A stretch of DNA of 64,000 nucleotides from Ruminococcus sp. NK3A76 (GCF_000686125.1 NZ_JMMA01000002.1:3286001-3350000); one strand, 5' to 3'. Positions 43,278 to 51,956 are shown, numbered from the stretch's first letter. Made by a program: numbers and translations. The notes: generated by a model not told the origin, from the letters alone.

Positions 43278-44621
43278 ATGTTTAAGAAAGTTTTGATAGC
43301 GAACCGTGGAGAGATAGCTGTGCGCATAATCCGTGCGTGCAGAGAGTTAGGGCTGCACACTGTGGCCGTTTATTCGACTGCCGACAAGGGTGCGCTCCAT
43401 GCACAGATAGCTGACGAGGCTGTATGCATAGGCTCTGCCCCTGCAAAGGACAGCTACCTCAATATGAAGGCTCTCATTGCGGCCTGCGAGGTGACAGGCG
43501 CTGATGCTATACACCCGGGCTTCGGATTTCTTTCCGAGAATGCGCAGTTTGCAAGATACTGCGAAAAGTGCGGCATAACCTTCATAGGCCCCCGTGCTCA
43601 GGCGATTGAGATGCTTGGCGACAAGGCTCAGGCAAAGGAGACTATGAAAAGCGCAGGCGTGCCGGTCATCAACGGCTCTGACGGTGCTGTGAAAAACGAG
43701 TTCTACGCACACGACCTTGCAAAGAGGATAGGCTACCCCGTTATGATAAAGGCATCAGCAGGCGGCGGCGGCAAGGGCATCAGGATAGTACACAGCGAGG
43801 CCGAGCTTGATGAGCAGATGAAGGTCGCAAAGACCGAGGCGCTTGCCTGCTTCGGCAATGACGAGGTGTACATAGAAAAGTTCATAGAAAACCCCAAGCA
43901 CATAGAGATACAGATACTTGCTGACAACTTCGGCAACGTGGTGTACTTAGGCGAGCGTGACTGCTCGATGCAGCGAAGAAACCAGAAGGTGCTTGAGGAG
44001 ACCCCCTCACCCGTAGTAAATGAAAGCTTACGAAAGAAAATGGGCGAGGCAGCTGTAAGGGCTGCAAAGGCAGCAGGCTATACCAATGCAGGCACTATAG
44101 AGTTTTTGCTTGATAAGAACGGCGACTTCTTCTTTATGGAGATGAACACCCGTATACAGGTCGAGCACCCGATAACCGAGGAGGTCACGGGCATAGATAT
44201 AGTATCCCGCCAGATACGCATAGCAGCCAATGAAAAGCTCGACATAACCCAGGACGATATAAAGATGACAGGCCACGCCATTGAGTGCAGGATAAATGCC
44301 GAGAACCCCGAGCAGGGCTTCCGTCCGTCGCCCGGTGTCATCACATCACTGCACACTCCCGGCGGCTTCGGCGTGAGAGTTGACAGCGCCGCTTATCAGG
44401 GCTACGAGATAACGCCCTACTACGATTCGATGATAGCAAAGCTCATAGTCCACGCTGACACAAGAGAGCAGGCGATAAAGCGCATGAACTGGGCGCTCTC
44501 GGAATTTGTCGTGGGCGGTGTGAGCACCAACATAGATTTCCAGCTCAAGCTCATAGCCACCGATGCCTTCAAGGCAGGCGACTACGACAACGGCTATCTT
44601 AACAGGAACCAGCTTGTTTGA
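43278..44621 (+). CDS. accC: Biotin carboxylase subunit of acetyl-CoA carboxylase
   Basis: 447 residues. [17 protein letters not shown] (3-19), ATP-grasp loop [12 protein letters not shown] (about 157-168), [26 protein letters not shown] and [10 protein letters not shown] (about 285), all in family order. It carboxylates the biotin on AccB using bicarbonate and ATP. Confidence 0.95.
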   Translation: MFKKVLIANRGEIAVRIIRACRELGLHTVAVYSTADKGALHAQIADEAVCIGSAPAKDSYLNMKALIAACEVTGADAIHPGFGFLSENAQFARYCEKCGITFIGPRAQAIEMLGDKAQAKETMKSAGVPVINGSDGAVKNEFYAHDLAKRIGYPVMIKASAGGGGKGIRIVHSEAELDEQMKVAKTEALACFGNDEVYIEKFIENPKHIEIQILADNFGNVVYLGERDCSMQRRNQKVLEETPSPVVNESLRKKMGEAAVRAAKAAGYTNAGTIEFLLDKNGDFFFMEMNTRIQVEHPITEEVTGIDIVSRQIRIAANEKLDITQDDIKMTGHAIECRINAENPEQGFRPSPGVITSLHTPGGFGVRVDSAAYQGYEITPYYDSMIAKLIVHADTREQAIKRMNWALSEFVVGGVSTNIDFQLKLIATDAFKAGDYDNGYLNRNQLV

Positions 44622-44625
44622 ACAA

Positions 44626-44665
44626 TGCACAATTAAGGTGTTCGGCTGCGCCGGACGGTTTTTAC
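44626..44665 (+). repeat. Short modular repeat
   Basis: AATGCACAATTAAGGTGTTCGG followed by the CGGCTGCGCCGG hairpin, between accC and accD. This is a minimal version of the modular repeat. Confidence 0.5.
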
Positions 44666-44696
44666 AGTCAACTCGAATTATTCGGAGGAAACAAAA

Positions 44697-45575
44697 ATGC
44701 TTGATGATATTTTCTCGGTAGTAAGGCAGAGGTGGGGTTCTTCCTCGCCCGAGGATAAGGACTCAAAAAAGCCCGACATACCAAAAGACCTTATGTTCAA
44801 GTGCCCCAGATGCGGCACAGTGTCCTTCTCGGAGGATTTCAACCGAAACGGCAAGGTCTGCCCGAGCTGCAATTATCACTCACGCCTGAGTGCCAAGGAG
44901 AGGCTCGACATAACTATAGACAAGGGCAGCCTTGTGGAATTTGACAAGGACATGGTGTCAAAAAACCCGATAGATTTCCCGGGGTATGAGGTAAAGCAGC
45001 AGGCTCTGCGTGCAAAGACAGGCCTTAAGGACGCTGTGATAACAGGCAAGGCCACCATAAGGGGCAGGGAGATAGTCATAATAGTTATGGACTCGCACTT
45101 CCTCATGGCATCTATGGGCTCGGTAGTAGGCGAGAAGATAACAAGAGCATTTGAGTATGCTACAGAGCAGAAGCTCCCTGTGATAGCTTTCACAGCATCG
45201 GGCGGCGCAAGAATGCAGGAGGGCATAGTTTCTCTTATGCAGATGGCAAAGACGAGCGGCGCAGTTGCAAGGCACAGCGAGGCAGGGCTTTTATACATAA
45301 CAGTCATGACCGACCCGACGACAGGCGGCGTAACGGCTTCCTTCGCATCGCTCGGAGATATAATAATCGCAGAGCCGAAGGTGCTCATAGGCTTTGCCGG
45401 CAGGAGAGTCATCGAGGGAACTATCAGGCAGAAGCTGCCGGACGAGTTCCAGAGTGCTGAATTCATGCTTGAAAACGGCTTTGTCGATATGATAGTCGAG
45501 CGCAAGAAAATGAGAAGGACGCTCGCACACCTTCTTGCACTTCACGAGCAGAACGGGGGGGCTTTCAATGAGTGA
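44697..45575 (+). CDS. accD: Acetyl-CoA carboxylase carboxyltransferase beta subunit
   Basis: 292 residues. A four-Cys zinc ribbon at the N terminus (KCPRCGTVSF about 36-45 and VCPSCNYH about 54-61), then the crotonase-type carboxyltransferase domain with TASGGARMQEG and TTGGVTASFASLGD. It overlaps accA by 8 bases, so the two subunits are probably made in equal amounts. Confidence 0.94.
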   Translation: MLDDIFSVVRQRWGSSSPEDKDSKKPDIPKDLMFKCPRCGTVSFSEDFNRNGKVCPSCNYHSRLSAKERLDITIDKGSLVEFDKDMVSKNPIDFPGYEVKQQALRAKTGLKDAVITGKATIRGREIVIIVMDSHFLMASMGSVVGEKITRAFEYATEQKLPVIAFTASGGARMQEGIVSLMQMAKTSGAVARHSEAGLLYITVMTDPTTGGVTASFASLGDIIIAEPKVLIGFAGRRVIEGTIRQKLPDEFQSAEFMLENGFVDMIVERKKMRRTLAHLLALHEQNGGAFNE

Positions 45576-46371
45576 TACACCTGCAAGCAAAAAGCTGGAT
45601 ATAATAAGAATGAAGGGCAGGCCGACCGTCAACGACTATATCCCGATGATATTTGATGATTTCTTCGAGATGCACGGCGACAGGCTCTACGGTGACGACG
45701 GCGCAATAATGGGCGGTGTTGCTTACTTTGAGGGCACACCTGTCACAGTCATAGCGCAGGTCAAGGGCAGGAACTTAGAGGAAAACAAGGCTTCAAACTT
45801 CGGTATGCCACACCCAGAGGGCTACAGAAAGGCTCTGCGCCTTGCAAGGCAGGCAGAGAAGTTCCACAGGCCTGTTATATGCCTTATAGACACAGCAGGT
45901 GCTTTCTGCGGAATCGAGGCAGAGGAGAGAGGCCAGGGCGAGGCGATAGCAAGGGACATAATGGAGTTTATGACGCTGAAAACGCCTGTTATCTCGATAA
46001 TACTCGGCGAAGGCGGCTCGGGCGGTGCGCTTGCTTTGGGCGTATGCGATGAGCTCGCAATGCTTGAAAATGCAATATATTCGGTAATATCTCCAAGAGG
46101 CTTTGCAAGCCTTCTGTGGAAGGATGCAGGCAGGGAAAAGGAAGCTGCCGACATCATGAAGATAACCGCCGAGGACTTAAAGGCTTTAGGCGTGTGCGAC
46201 TATGTCATAAAAGAGCCTGCTGAGGGAGCTCACACAGACATGGAAGCGACCGCAGCAGCTATAAGCAAATATATTTTTGGTGCTTTACAAAGAAAATTTC
46301 AAAAAGGGCTTGACGAATTGCTAAATGAACGTTATAATAAGTTTAGGGCAATCGGAGAGTTTACCGAGTAG
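45568..46371 (+). CDS. accA: Acetyl-CoA carboxylase carboxyltransferase alpha subunit
   Basis: 267 residues from the ATG at 45568, which has an ACGGGGGG ribosome site inside the accD end. [11 protein letters not shown]-like motif ([17 protein letters not shown]), [32 protein letters not shown] and [12 protein letters not shown] are diagnostic. Shorter at the N terminus than the E. coli subunit (about 319), as usual in clostridia. Confidence 0.94.
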   Translation: MSDTPASKKLDIIRMKGRPTVNDYIPMIFDDFFEMHGDRLYGDDGAIMGGVAYFEGTPVTVIAQVKGRNLEENKASNFGMPHPEGYRKALRLARQAEKFHRPVICLIDTAGAFCGIEAEERGQGEAIARDIMEFMTLKTPVISIILGEGGSGGALALGVCDELAMLENAIYSVISPRGFASLLWKDAGREKEAADIMKITAEDLKALGVCDYVIKEPAEGAHTDMEATAAAISKYIFGALQRKFQKGLDELLNERYNKFRAIGEFTE

Positions 46372-46394
46372 CGGTCAGAGCCCGTTTGATAATG

Positions 46395-46423
46395 ATTAAG
46401 ACAAAGGGCGACCTTTGCTTAAT
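46395..46423 (+). promoter_or_regulatory. Hairpin between accA and acpP
   Basis: ATTAAG-a-CAAAGG-gcga-CCTTTG-CTTAAT: a 12-bp stem with one bulged base and a four-base loop. No T-run follows, so it is more like an RNA processing or protective 5' structure for acpP than a terminator. Confidence 0.7.
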
Positions 46424-46457
46424 ATACAACAACCTATGGAATGGAGGGTGCTTAGAA

Positions 46458-46688
46458 ATGATATTTGACAAGGTTAAGGAAATCATTGTTGATCAGCTCG
46501 ACGCTGATGAGAACGATGTAACACAGGACGCTTCTATTACAGATGATCTCGGTGCAGATTCTCTTGACGTAGTAGACCTTGTAATGTCTATCGAGGAGGA
46601 GTTCGACATCGAAGTCCCCGATGAAGAGGTAGCTAACATGAAGACTGTCGGTGACATCGTTAAGTACATCGAGGCTAACGCTGACTAA
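46458..46688 (+). CDS. acpP: Acyl carrier protein
   Basis: 76 residues from the ATG at 46458 with an ATGGAGGG ribosome site; a longer in-frame ORF upstream would read through the hairpin and lacks support. The phosphopantetheine Ser is in [14 protein letters not shown] (about residue 36). Very acidic, as expected. Unusually it is the last gene of the operon. Confidence 0.95.
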   Translation: MIFDKVKEIIVDQLDADENDVTQDASITDDLGADSLDVVDLVMSIEEEFDIEVPDEEVANMKTVGDIVKYIEANAD

Positions 46689-46703
46689 TTATTGGTAACA
46701 ACT

Positions 46704-46729
46704 AAATCGCCTTTCGGGGCGATTTTTTT
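46704..46729 (+). terminator. Terminator of the fatty acid operon
   Basis: AATCGCC-tttc-GGGGCGATT with a T-run, 15 bases after the acpP stop. Confidence 0.9.
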
Positions 46730-46785
46730 GTTTTGGGGAGATACCGGCTGGAATGTCGAGTTTAAACAATAACGGCATAACACAC

Positions 46786-46822
46786 AAAACGAGGCCTGTG
46801 CAAGCGCACAAGCCTCGTTTTT
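46786..46822 (-). terminator. Terminator of the NUDIX gene
   Basis: AACGAGGC..TGTGC / GCACA..GCCTCGTT with A/T runs on each side, just beyond the NUDIX stop at 46833. Confidence 0.85.
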
Positions 46823-46832
46823 CAAGATGTAA

Positions 46833-47237
46833 TTAGCGTATGAATTTCTTTGCCTTGTTGACGATGCTCCTGTCATTGTCATAGGCAAGTACACTGCCTG
46901 CACGGTCTATCTCGACCCACTTGATCTCGGCTATCTCGTCCTCCTGCGGAACATAGTCGGTGTTTTTGGCCTTTGCCACGAAATACACAACTATCTTCTG
47001 CGTATCCTTCTTCGGCGAATAGCTCACCGTTTCCCTGAATGTCGGGTCAAGGTTGACTTCGATGCCTGTTTCTTCAAGTATCTCACGCTTTGCAGTTTCT
47101 ACCTCTGTTTCATCACCCTCGACATGGCCCTTCGGGAAGGACCAGTGTCCGCTGTTTACATGCTTGATCAGTAAAATTTCCGTGTTGCCGTGGTACTTTC
47201 TGTACACTATGGCGCCACAGGATTTTTCATGCAGCAT
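46833..47237 (-). CDS. NUDIX hydrolase
   Basis: 134 residues. The NUDIX box GHVEGDETEVETAKREILEETGIE (about 36-59; key residues G, E, REILEETG) is complete. The start MLHEKSCGAIVYR and SFPKGH match the diadenosine-tetraphosphate hydrolase-like subgroup. The substrate is a nucleotide di- or polyphosphate, not defined by sequence. Confidence 0.88.
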   Translation of the reverse strand: MLHEKSCGAIVYRKYHGNTEILLIKHVNSGHWSFPKGHVEGDETEVETAKREILEETGIEVNLDPTFRETVSYSPKKDTQKIVVYFVAKAKNTDYVPQEDEIAEIKWVEIDRAGSVLAYDNDRSIVNKAKKFIR

Positions 47238-47351
47238 ATAAAAGTTCCTTTCCTTTTTAGTTACATTAAACTTATTATATCACATTTTTTGTCAGTTGTC
47301 TACACTCTAAAAAGAATTAAGGGTGATTTTGTATATTTTGCACAAAACAAC

Positions 47352-47379
47352 AACTCCCGTCTGACGTGACGGGAGTTTT
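47352..47379. terminator. Hairpin beyond the fourth dockerin gene
   Basis: ACTCCCGTC-tgacgt-GACGGGAGT followed by TTTTA on the plus strand. The MITE copy 4 begins immediately after, separating this hairpin from the dockerin stop. Confidence 0.6.
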
Positions 47380-47380
47380 A

Positions 47381-47572
47381 GGCAACACCGCACGACCATT
47401 GTGTGTCAGTATGCGGTTGTTCAGCTTTGCTGAACACTCCGAATTTTCGTCAGAATGCCCATTTTTGCCGCAGTTTTACTGGCGTAAAACAAGGTGAAAT
47501 TGGGTATTATGACGGAAATTCGGCAAGCAGATGGCACACAAAGGCCAGAGCCGGTGGTCGTGCGGTGTTGCC
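47381..47572. mobile_element. MITE-like element, copy 4 (192 bp)
   Basis: GGCAACACCGCACGACC at the left and GGTCGTGCGGTGTTGCC at the right. Flanks are TTTA on both sides (47377-47380 and 47573-47576), a non-palindromic target duplication. It lies 9 bases from the dockerin gene stop. It is the longest copy, with an extra inner hairpin GTTCAGCTTTGCTGAAC. Confidence 0.85.
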
Positions 47573-47580
47573 TTTATTCT

Positions 47581-49119
47581 TTATTTGAGCGTCACCTTCC
47601 ACCCGGCGAGGAACTGCTTAAGCAGCAGGCCGTCTTTCAGGTCTACAGTCTTGTCGCCGTTAACATCAGCGTTGCTCTCATTTATTGCTACCTTCCACCC
47701 GGCGAGGTGCTGACTAATGAGCAGGCCGTCTTTGAGGTCAACTGTCTTGTCGCCGTTGAGGTCGCCGGGGGTGCGGTCGGAAGCTACGGTGATATCTGCT
47801 GTGTATGTTACCCAGTATTCATTTTCATTGACACCCGTGTCGCTTGAAACGAACTTGCCCTTTACGCCGCCTATGGTCACAGTCAGATCATCGGCTAAAG
47901 CGTAGTTCCCAAGTGCCCGGAACCTTATCCTTGCGGTGTAGGTGTGGCCTTTTTCAAAAACCGCATTGCTTGCGAGCTTTTTGCCGTTTTCATATAATGA
48001 AAAATACTCTCTTGTTCTGCTGCTCAGACCTTCCTGAACACGCACGCCCTCTGTGCAGCCGGTTATTCTCGTGTAGTCTGTATCATCATTTACGACTGTA
48101 TCGCCTGCCTGCGGCGTGTTTATGCTTATCTGCACCTCGCTAAGCGTAGTGGGGATAGTCATTTCAGCACATATTTCATAGTTCTGCTTTCCGTAGGTGT
48201 GTGCAACATATGTGTCTATGCCGTTTACAGACGAGGTAACATATTTATAGTATCCTGTATCAAAGTCAAGAAATATTCTGCCCACAAGTGCAACACTTAA
48301 TGTTGCGGTATATTTTTTTCCGGCTTCAAACTTGTCTGTAGCTTTCAAAGCGCTGCCGTTTTCGTCTTCCCACGAGAGAACTGTTCTCTTTACGGCTTCG
48401 CTTGCATTTATATCGCCGTCATTGAGCACAAGGCTTGTGACCTTTATGTCGTCAGGTGTCATACCCTCCTTCGGCTGAGTAATGGTCGCCTTTGTTGATG
48501 TTACAAACAAAGCCGTGCTCTCATAGTCTAAATAAATGTAGTCGGAATAAAGCGTGTTATCATATTCTACCTTAGCGACTACCCATATCTGATACCTTCC
48601 TGAAGGCTCGTTATCTAAATAGGGTTTAAGGTCTGCGCCTGTGGTAGTTCCTGCGACTGAACCTGTCCTGCCGTTGATACTGATGTTGACGTGTATCTGT
48701 TCATAATCGCCGGTAAACTCGTCCCAGGTCATTGTCAGGTCGTCATTTATCTTCATGTTGGTGAGGTTCGCCGAATAACAAACCTTTTTGGACTTAGCGC
48801 TTGTCAGTGCATTGTTGCCGCTGTCGTAGGCAGTTACCGAGCAGGTGTAGATATAGCCCTTTTCTGTGAAAATATCCTCGAAAACAAATTCCGGGTCTGT
48901 GACCTTGTAGGTCTTGTTGAGCACACGGCTTGTGACAGCAACCTTGTAATAGGCAGCACCGCTGTATGAGTTCCAGTACAGACGATCCTTGCCTAAGTAA
49001 TCGCTTGCCAGTCCTTCTATGCTGCCAAGTGCCTTTGCTTTGAGCACGCCCTCCGGTAAAAACGCACCGAGCGCCAGCACAAGTGCCATAGCTATGAGTA
49101 AAGAAAGTATCTTTTTCAT
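47581..49119 (-). CDS. Secreted dockerin protein of unknown main domain
   Basis: 512 residues. The signal peptide (1-30: LALGAFLPEGVLKAKA) is almost the same as in the proteins at 13495 and 16654. The middle is beta-rich with FN3-like units (LYWNSYSGAAYYKVAV; MTWDEFTGDYEQIHV) and no catalytic motif. The dockerin (about 449-512) has DLNGDKTVDLKDG and DVNGDKTVDLKDG, followed by LAGWKV helices. Its first 100 residues resemble those of the 13495 protein, so they are probably paralogues. It has its own strong promoter. Confidence 0.85.
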   Translation of the reverse strand: MKKILSLLIAMALVLALGAFLPEGVLKAKALGSIEGLASDYLGKDRLYWNSYSGAAYYKVAVTSRVLNKTYKVTDPEFVFEDIFTEKGYIYTCSVTAYDSGNNALTSAKSKKVCYSANLTNMKINDDLTMTWDEFTGDYEQIHVNISINGRTGSVAGTTTGADLKPYLDNEPSGRYQIWVVAKVEYDNTLYSDYIYLDYESTALFVTSTKATITQPKEGMTPDDIKVTSLVLNDGDINASEAVKRTVLSWEDENGSALKATDKFEAGKKYTATLSVALVGRIFLDFDTGYYKYVTSSVNGIDTYVAHTYGKQNYEICAEMTIPTTLSEVQISINTPQAGDTVVNDDTDYTRITGCTEGVRVQEGLSSRTREYFSLYENGKKLASNAVFEKGHTYTARIRFRALGNYALADDLTVTIGGVKGKFVSSDTGVNENEYWVTYTADITVASDRTPGDLNGDKTVDLKDGLLISQHLAGWKVAINESNADVNGDKTVDLKDGLLLKQFLAGWKVTLK

Positions 49120-49149
49120 TTACCTACCCCCATTTCGTTAGTTTTTATA

Positions 49150-49178
49150 ATTATACAACAAAGCATGAGTTTTGTCAA
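49150..49178 (-). promoter_or_regulatory. Promoter of the fourth dockerin gene
   Basis: TTGACA (49173-49178) and TATAAT (49150-49155) on the minus strand, 17 bases apart, followed by a GGGGGTAGG ribosome site. Confidence 0.8.
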
Positions 49179-49181
49179 CAA

Positions 49182-49208
49182 AAAGACCGCCCATAACGGA
49201 CGGTCTTT
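49182..49208 (-). terminator. Terminator of rplL
   Basis: AAAGACCG / CGGTCTTT stem followed on the minus strand by TTTTT, 22 bases after the rplL stop. Confidence 0.85.
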
Positions 49209-49229
49209 GAAAAAGCTATAAGTATTAAA

Positions 49230-49598
49230 TTACTTGAGCTCAACAGTTGCGCCAGCAGCCTCGAGCTTAGCCTTGATGTCCTCAGCGTCAGCCTTGGAAG
49301 CGCCTTCCTTGATAGCCTTAGGAGCACTCTCAACGAGTTCCTTAGCCTCCTTAAGACCAAGACCGCAGATCTCCTTAACAGCCTTGATAACGCCCATCTT
49401 AGCGTCGCCGAAGGAAGCGAGGATTACGTCGAACTCAGTCTTCTCAGCTGCAGCAGCAGCACCGCCAGCAGCAGGAGCAGCAGCGATAGCAGCTGTAACG
49501 CCGAATTCCTCCTGGATTGCGTCTACGAGCTCCTTGAGCTCGAGAACGGACATTGCTTTAACTTCTTCAATGATATTTGTGATCTTCTCAGATGCCAT
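49230..49598 (-). CDS. rplL: 50S ribosomal protein L7/L12
   Basis: 122 residues. An N-terminal dimerisation domain (1-32), an Ala/Gly hinge (about 36-52) and the C-terminal domain with [32 protein letters not shown]-like and a [12 protein letters not shown] end. It forms the factor-binding stalk with L10. It lies 86 bases after rplJ. Confidence 0.96.
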   Translation of the reverse strand: MASEKITNIIEEVKAMSVLELKELVDAIQEEFGVTAAIAAAPAAGGAAAAAEKTEFDVILASFGDAKMGVIKAVKEICGLGLKEAKELVESAPKAIKEGASKADAEDIKAKLEAAGATVELK

Positions 49599-49684
49599 GA
49601 TAATTAACTCCTTTTCTGAATATTTTAAATAGTAGTGTGTTGCGCAAGGGCGTTTTCCCCCACCTTTACGCTGCTAAGCTGCAA

Positions 49685-50200
49685 TTAAGCAGCCTCGCCC
49701 TCCTTCTTGTCTGCAACAGCCTGGAGTGTAGCTGCGAGCTTCTGGATAGGACCCTGAAGCGAGCCAACGAGCTGTGCGAGAAGAGTCTCCCTCGAAGGGA
49801 TCTTGGAAAGAGCCTGAACGCCTGCAGCGTCATAGATCTCATCGCCGATGTAGCCTGCCTTAAGAGCAAAGATCTCTCTCTCCTTAACGGACTCTGCGAA
49901 CTTGCCGAGTATTCTTGCGGGAGCTGTCTGATCGTCGTTAGAGATAGCGAGAGCAGTTGTACCCTCGAGAACGCCTGTGATATCGTCAAGACCAGCGTTC
50001 TTGAATGCGAAACGGAGAATAGAGTTCTTCTCTACGAAGTAGGTGATACCAGCCTCACGAAGCTCTTTACGGAGCTTTGTATCCTCCTCAACAGTGATGC
50101 CCTTATAATCAACGAGCACGCCTGCAGCAGAATTCTTGAGGAGCTCGGTGAGCTTATCGACCTTTTCCTTCTTAGCGGCTAAAACCTTTTCACTTGCCAT
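49685..50200 (-). CDS. rplJ: 50S ribosomal protein L10
   Basis: 171 residues from the ATG at 50200, 8 bases after a GAGGTGA site; the GTG four codons earlier is inside that site. VLVDYKGITVEEDTKLRKEL and YFVEKNSILRFAF are characteristic. It binds 23S rRNA and L7/L12. It is preceded by a recognisable L10 leader with an attenuator. Unlike the usual order it is not next to rplK-rplA. Confidence 0.96.
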   Translation of the reverse strand: MASEKVLAAKKEKVDKLTELLKNSAAGVLVDYKGITVEEDTKLRKELREAGITYFVEKNSILRFAFKNAGLDDITGVLEGTTALAISNDDQTAPARILGKFAESVKEREIFALKAGYIGDEIYDAAGVQALSKIPSRETLLAQLVGSLQGPIQKLAATLQAVADKKEGEAA

Positions 50201-50241
50201 TTTTGATTTCACCTCGTTTGTCTGTGATCTACAAACGCACT

Positions 50242-50276
50242 AAAAAATCTCTCTATGCACAAAAAGACATAAAGAG
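50242..50276 (-). terminator. Attenuator hairpin in the rplJ leader
   Basis: On the minus strand CTCTTTATG pairs with CATAGAGAG (one G-U) and is followed by TTTTTT, about 45 bases upstream of the rplJ start. Terminating here would stop transcription before rplJ-rplL. Confidence 0.8.
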
Positions 50277-50366
50277 ATCACAAAGCTATTTAAAGCGCCT
50301 TTGTTTCCTCGACAGGACTTCCACCCTTTATCCGGGCCGCCTGTTGTCTTTAGATACGAATGCGAG
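50277..50366 (-). ncRNA. Ribosomal L10 leader (autoregulatory RNA)
   Basis: On the minus strand AGACAACAGGCGG ... CCTGTCGAGGAA match the conserved parts of the L10 leader, which binds L10(L12)4 as a copy of its rRNA site. It lies between the promoter and the attenuator, so excess L10-L12 complex probably promotes termination. The match is from memory of the family consensus. Confidence 0.75.
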
Positions 50367-50370
50367 ATAT

Positions 50371-50399
50371 ATTATAGCACACATTCCTTTCCTTGTCAA
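50371..50399 (-). promoter_or_regulatory. Promoter of rplJ-rplL
   Basis: TTGACA (50394-50399) and TATAAT (50371-50376) on the minus strand with a 17-base spacer, a consensus-strength promoter. Confidence 0.85.
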
Positions 50400-50515
50400 G
50401 CGTTTTTACGTCCTGCGGAAAAGTTTGTGTATTTTAAACAAAGCAGCCGGTGCAGCCGTGCGCTTTGATAGTAAAAAAGACGCTGCAAACAACAGCGCCT
50501 TTATATACTTTATAA

Positions 50516-50767
50516 TCAGTTGAGCTTAAGAGCGAGCTGGCTCTTCTTTCTTGCAGCCTTGTTCTTGTGCATGATGCCCTTGGAAGCAGCCATGTCTACC
50601 TTCTTGATAGCAGCTCTTACGACCTCTACCTTGTTGTCTGCGTTGTTTGCAACAGCAGCGTCTGCCTTCTTAAGTGCTGTCTTAAGGTCGCTCTTGATAG
50701 CCTTGTTTCTTGCTGTCTTGGTAGCTATTACCTTAACTCTTTTCTTAGCGGATTTGATATTTGCCAA
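50516..50767 (-). CDS. rpsT: 30S ribosomal protein S20
   Basis: 83 residues, very Lys/Ala-rich: [13 protein letters not shown], then [12 protein letters not shown] and [20 protein letters not shown]. It binds 16S rRNA in the body of the 30S subunit. A GGGAGGTGC ribosome site precedes the start. Single gene with its own promoter. Confidence 0.96.
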   Translation of the reverse strand: MANIKSAKKRVKVIATKTARNKAIKSDLKTALKKADAAVANNADNKVEVVRAAIKKVDMAASKGIMHKNKAARKKSQLALKLN

Positions 50768-50873
50768 TTAAAGCACCTCCCTCATAAAATGAATAATCTA
50801 ACTTATTCAGGTAAACCTAATTGTACGACTGAGAGGGAACGTACAAAACGCTCACTAAACAAGTATTGGATAT

Positions 50874-50902
50874 ATTATACCACATATCACCGCATTTTGC
50901 AA
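50874..50902 (-). promoter_or_regulatory. Promoter of rpsT
   Basis: TTGCAA (50897-50902) and TATAAT (50874-50879) on the minus strand, 17 bases apart. The leader is about 100 bases and contains GTACG...CGTAC self-complementarity. Confidence 0.75.
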
Positions 50903-50927
50903 GGGCGTTTTACTAAATTTTTTAACG

Positions 50928-50956
50928 GAATTGCCAAGCCGCTATTGTACATATTA
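50928..50956 (+). promoter_or_regulatory. Possible sigma-G type promoter of gpr
   Basis: GAATT (50928-50932), then 17 bases, then CATATTA (50950-50956), close to the forespore sigma-G pattern. The predicted start would fall very near the ribosome site, which weakens the call. Confidence 0.3.
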
Positions 50957-50976
50957 ACTAAATAGGGGGCTTTATC

Positions 50977-51831
50977 ATGTCTGCAAGAACAGATCTGGCG
51001 AGCGAATCGCAATATATCACCGGCGGCGAAACGCCAAAGGGAGTCGATGTTAAGGAAGAACGCTCTGATGCTGCAAGGCTTAGCATAACAAGGATAGAGA
51101 TAAAGACCGATGAAGCATCACGCAGGATAGGCAGGCCGAAGGGCAGATATATGACCCTGAGAGCATCAGACAGCAGCTTTGAAGCCGAGGCCGACTGCTT
51201 TAACGAGCGTGCGGCACTGCTTGCCCGTGAGATAGCCGCACTGCTGCCTGCGGACATGAGCAGGGGAGCGCTCTTTGCAGGGCTTGGCAACAGGCAGATA
51301 ACCCCTGACAGCGTAGGCCCTCTTGCCGCCGACAGGATACTCGCCACACGCCACATTGAGAGCCATATCCTCAAAGAGCTCGGCGAGCTTGCGAAGATGT
51401 CGGTCATCAGCCCGGGCGTGCTCGCACAGACAGGCCTTGAAAGTGCTGAGATAATAAAGATGATAGCGCAGAGCATTGACCCTTCTGTTATAATAGTATG
51501 TGATGCCTTTGCCTGCTCCGACCCTGAGAACCTCGGCACGACCGTGCAGCTGTGCGATACTGGCATCTCCCCCGGAAGCGGTGTGGGCAATTCAAGGGCG
51601 GAGATATCTCTGCGCACTATGGGCGTGCCGTGCATAGCCGCAGGGATACCTACTGTCGCTGATATAGACGCAGTTGCCGAAAAGCACGATGCAGCCCTCG
51701 ACGGCATGGTGATAACTCCCGGGCGGATAGATACTATTGTAAAGCACGGATCAATGCTTATATCGCTTGCAGTCAACATGGCGGTACACTCATCGCTCAC
51801 GGCGGAGGAGATAAATGCCCTTGTGGGTTGA
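50977..51831 (+). CDS. gpr: Germination protease GPR
   Basis: 284 residues. RTDLASE near the N terminus (propeptide-like), GLGNRQITPDSVGPLAADR (about 108) and VCDAFACSDPENLGTTVQLCDTGISPGSGVGN (about 172-203) contain the two Asp residues of the A25 protease site. GPR degrades small acid-soluble spore proteins at germination. Its presence says the lineage has, or had, endospores. An AGGGGGC ribosome site precedes it. Confidence 0.92.
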   Translation: MSARTDLASESQYITGGETPKGVDVKEERSDAARLSITRIEIKTDEASRRIGRPKGRYMTLRASDSSFEAEADCFNERAALLAREIAALLPADMSRGALFAGLGNRQITPDSVGPLAADRILATRHIESHILKELGELAKMSVISPGVLAQTGLESAEIIKMIAQSIDPSVIIVCDAFACSDPENLGTTVQLCDTGISPGSGVGNSRAEISLRTMGVPCIAAGIPTVADIDAVAEKHDAALDGMVITPGRIDTIVKHGSMLISLAVNMAVHSSLTAEEINALVG

Positions 51832-51856
51832 CATAAGGGCAAAGCGGTGATATACT
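51828..51856 (+). promoter_or_regulatory. Upstream promoter P1 of the rpmG-secE-nusG-rplKA operon
   Basis: TTGACA (51828-51833, overlapping the gpr stop), 17 bases, TATACT (51851-51856). Confidence 0.65.
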
Positions 51857-51912
51857 ATATATAATATAAAAAAGAACACCCGGAAAAGTTTACAAAATGT
51901 TCATATAAAGAC

Positions 51913-51942
51913 TTGACAAACGTGTGCCGGGTGTAGTATAAT
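51913..51942 (+). promoter_or_regulatory. Main promoter P2 of the rpmG-secE-nusG-rplKA operon
   Basis: TTGACA (51913-51918), 18 bases, TATAAT (51937-51942). Together with P1 this makes a tandem promoter. Confidence 0.8.
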
Positions 51943-51956
51943 AGATATACCTCTTA

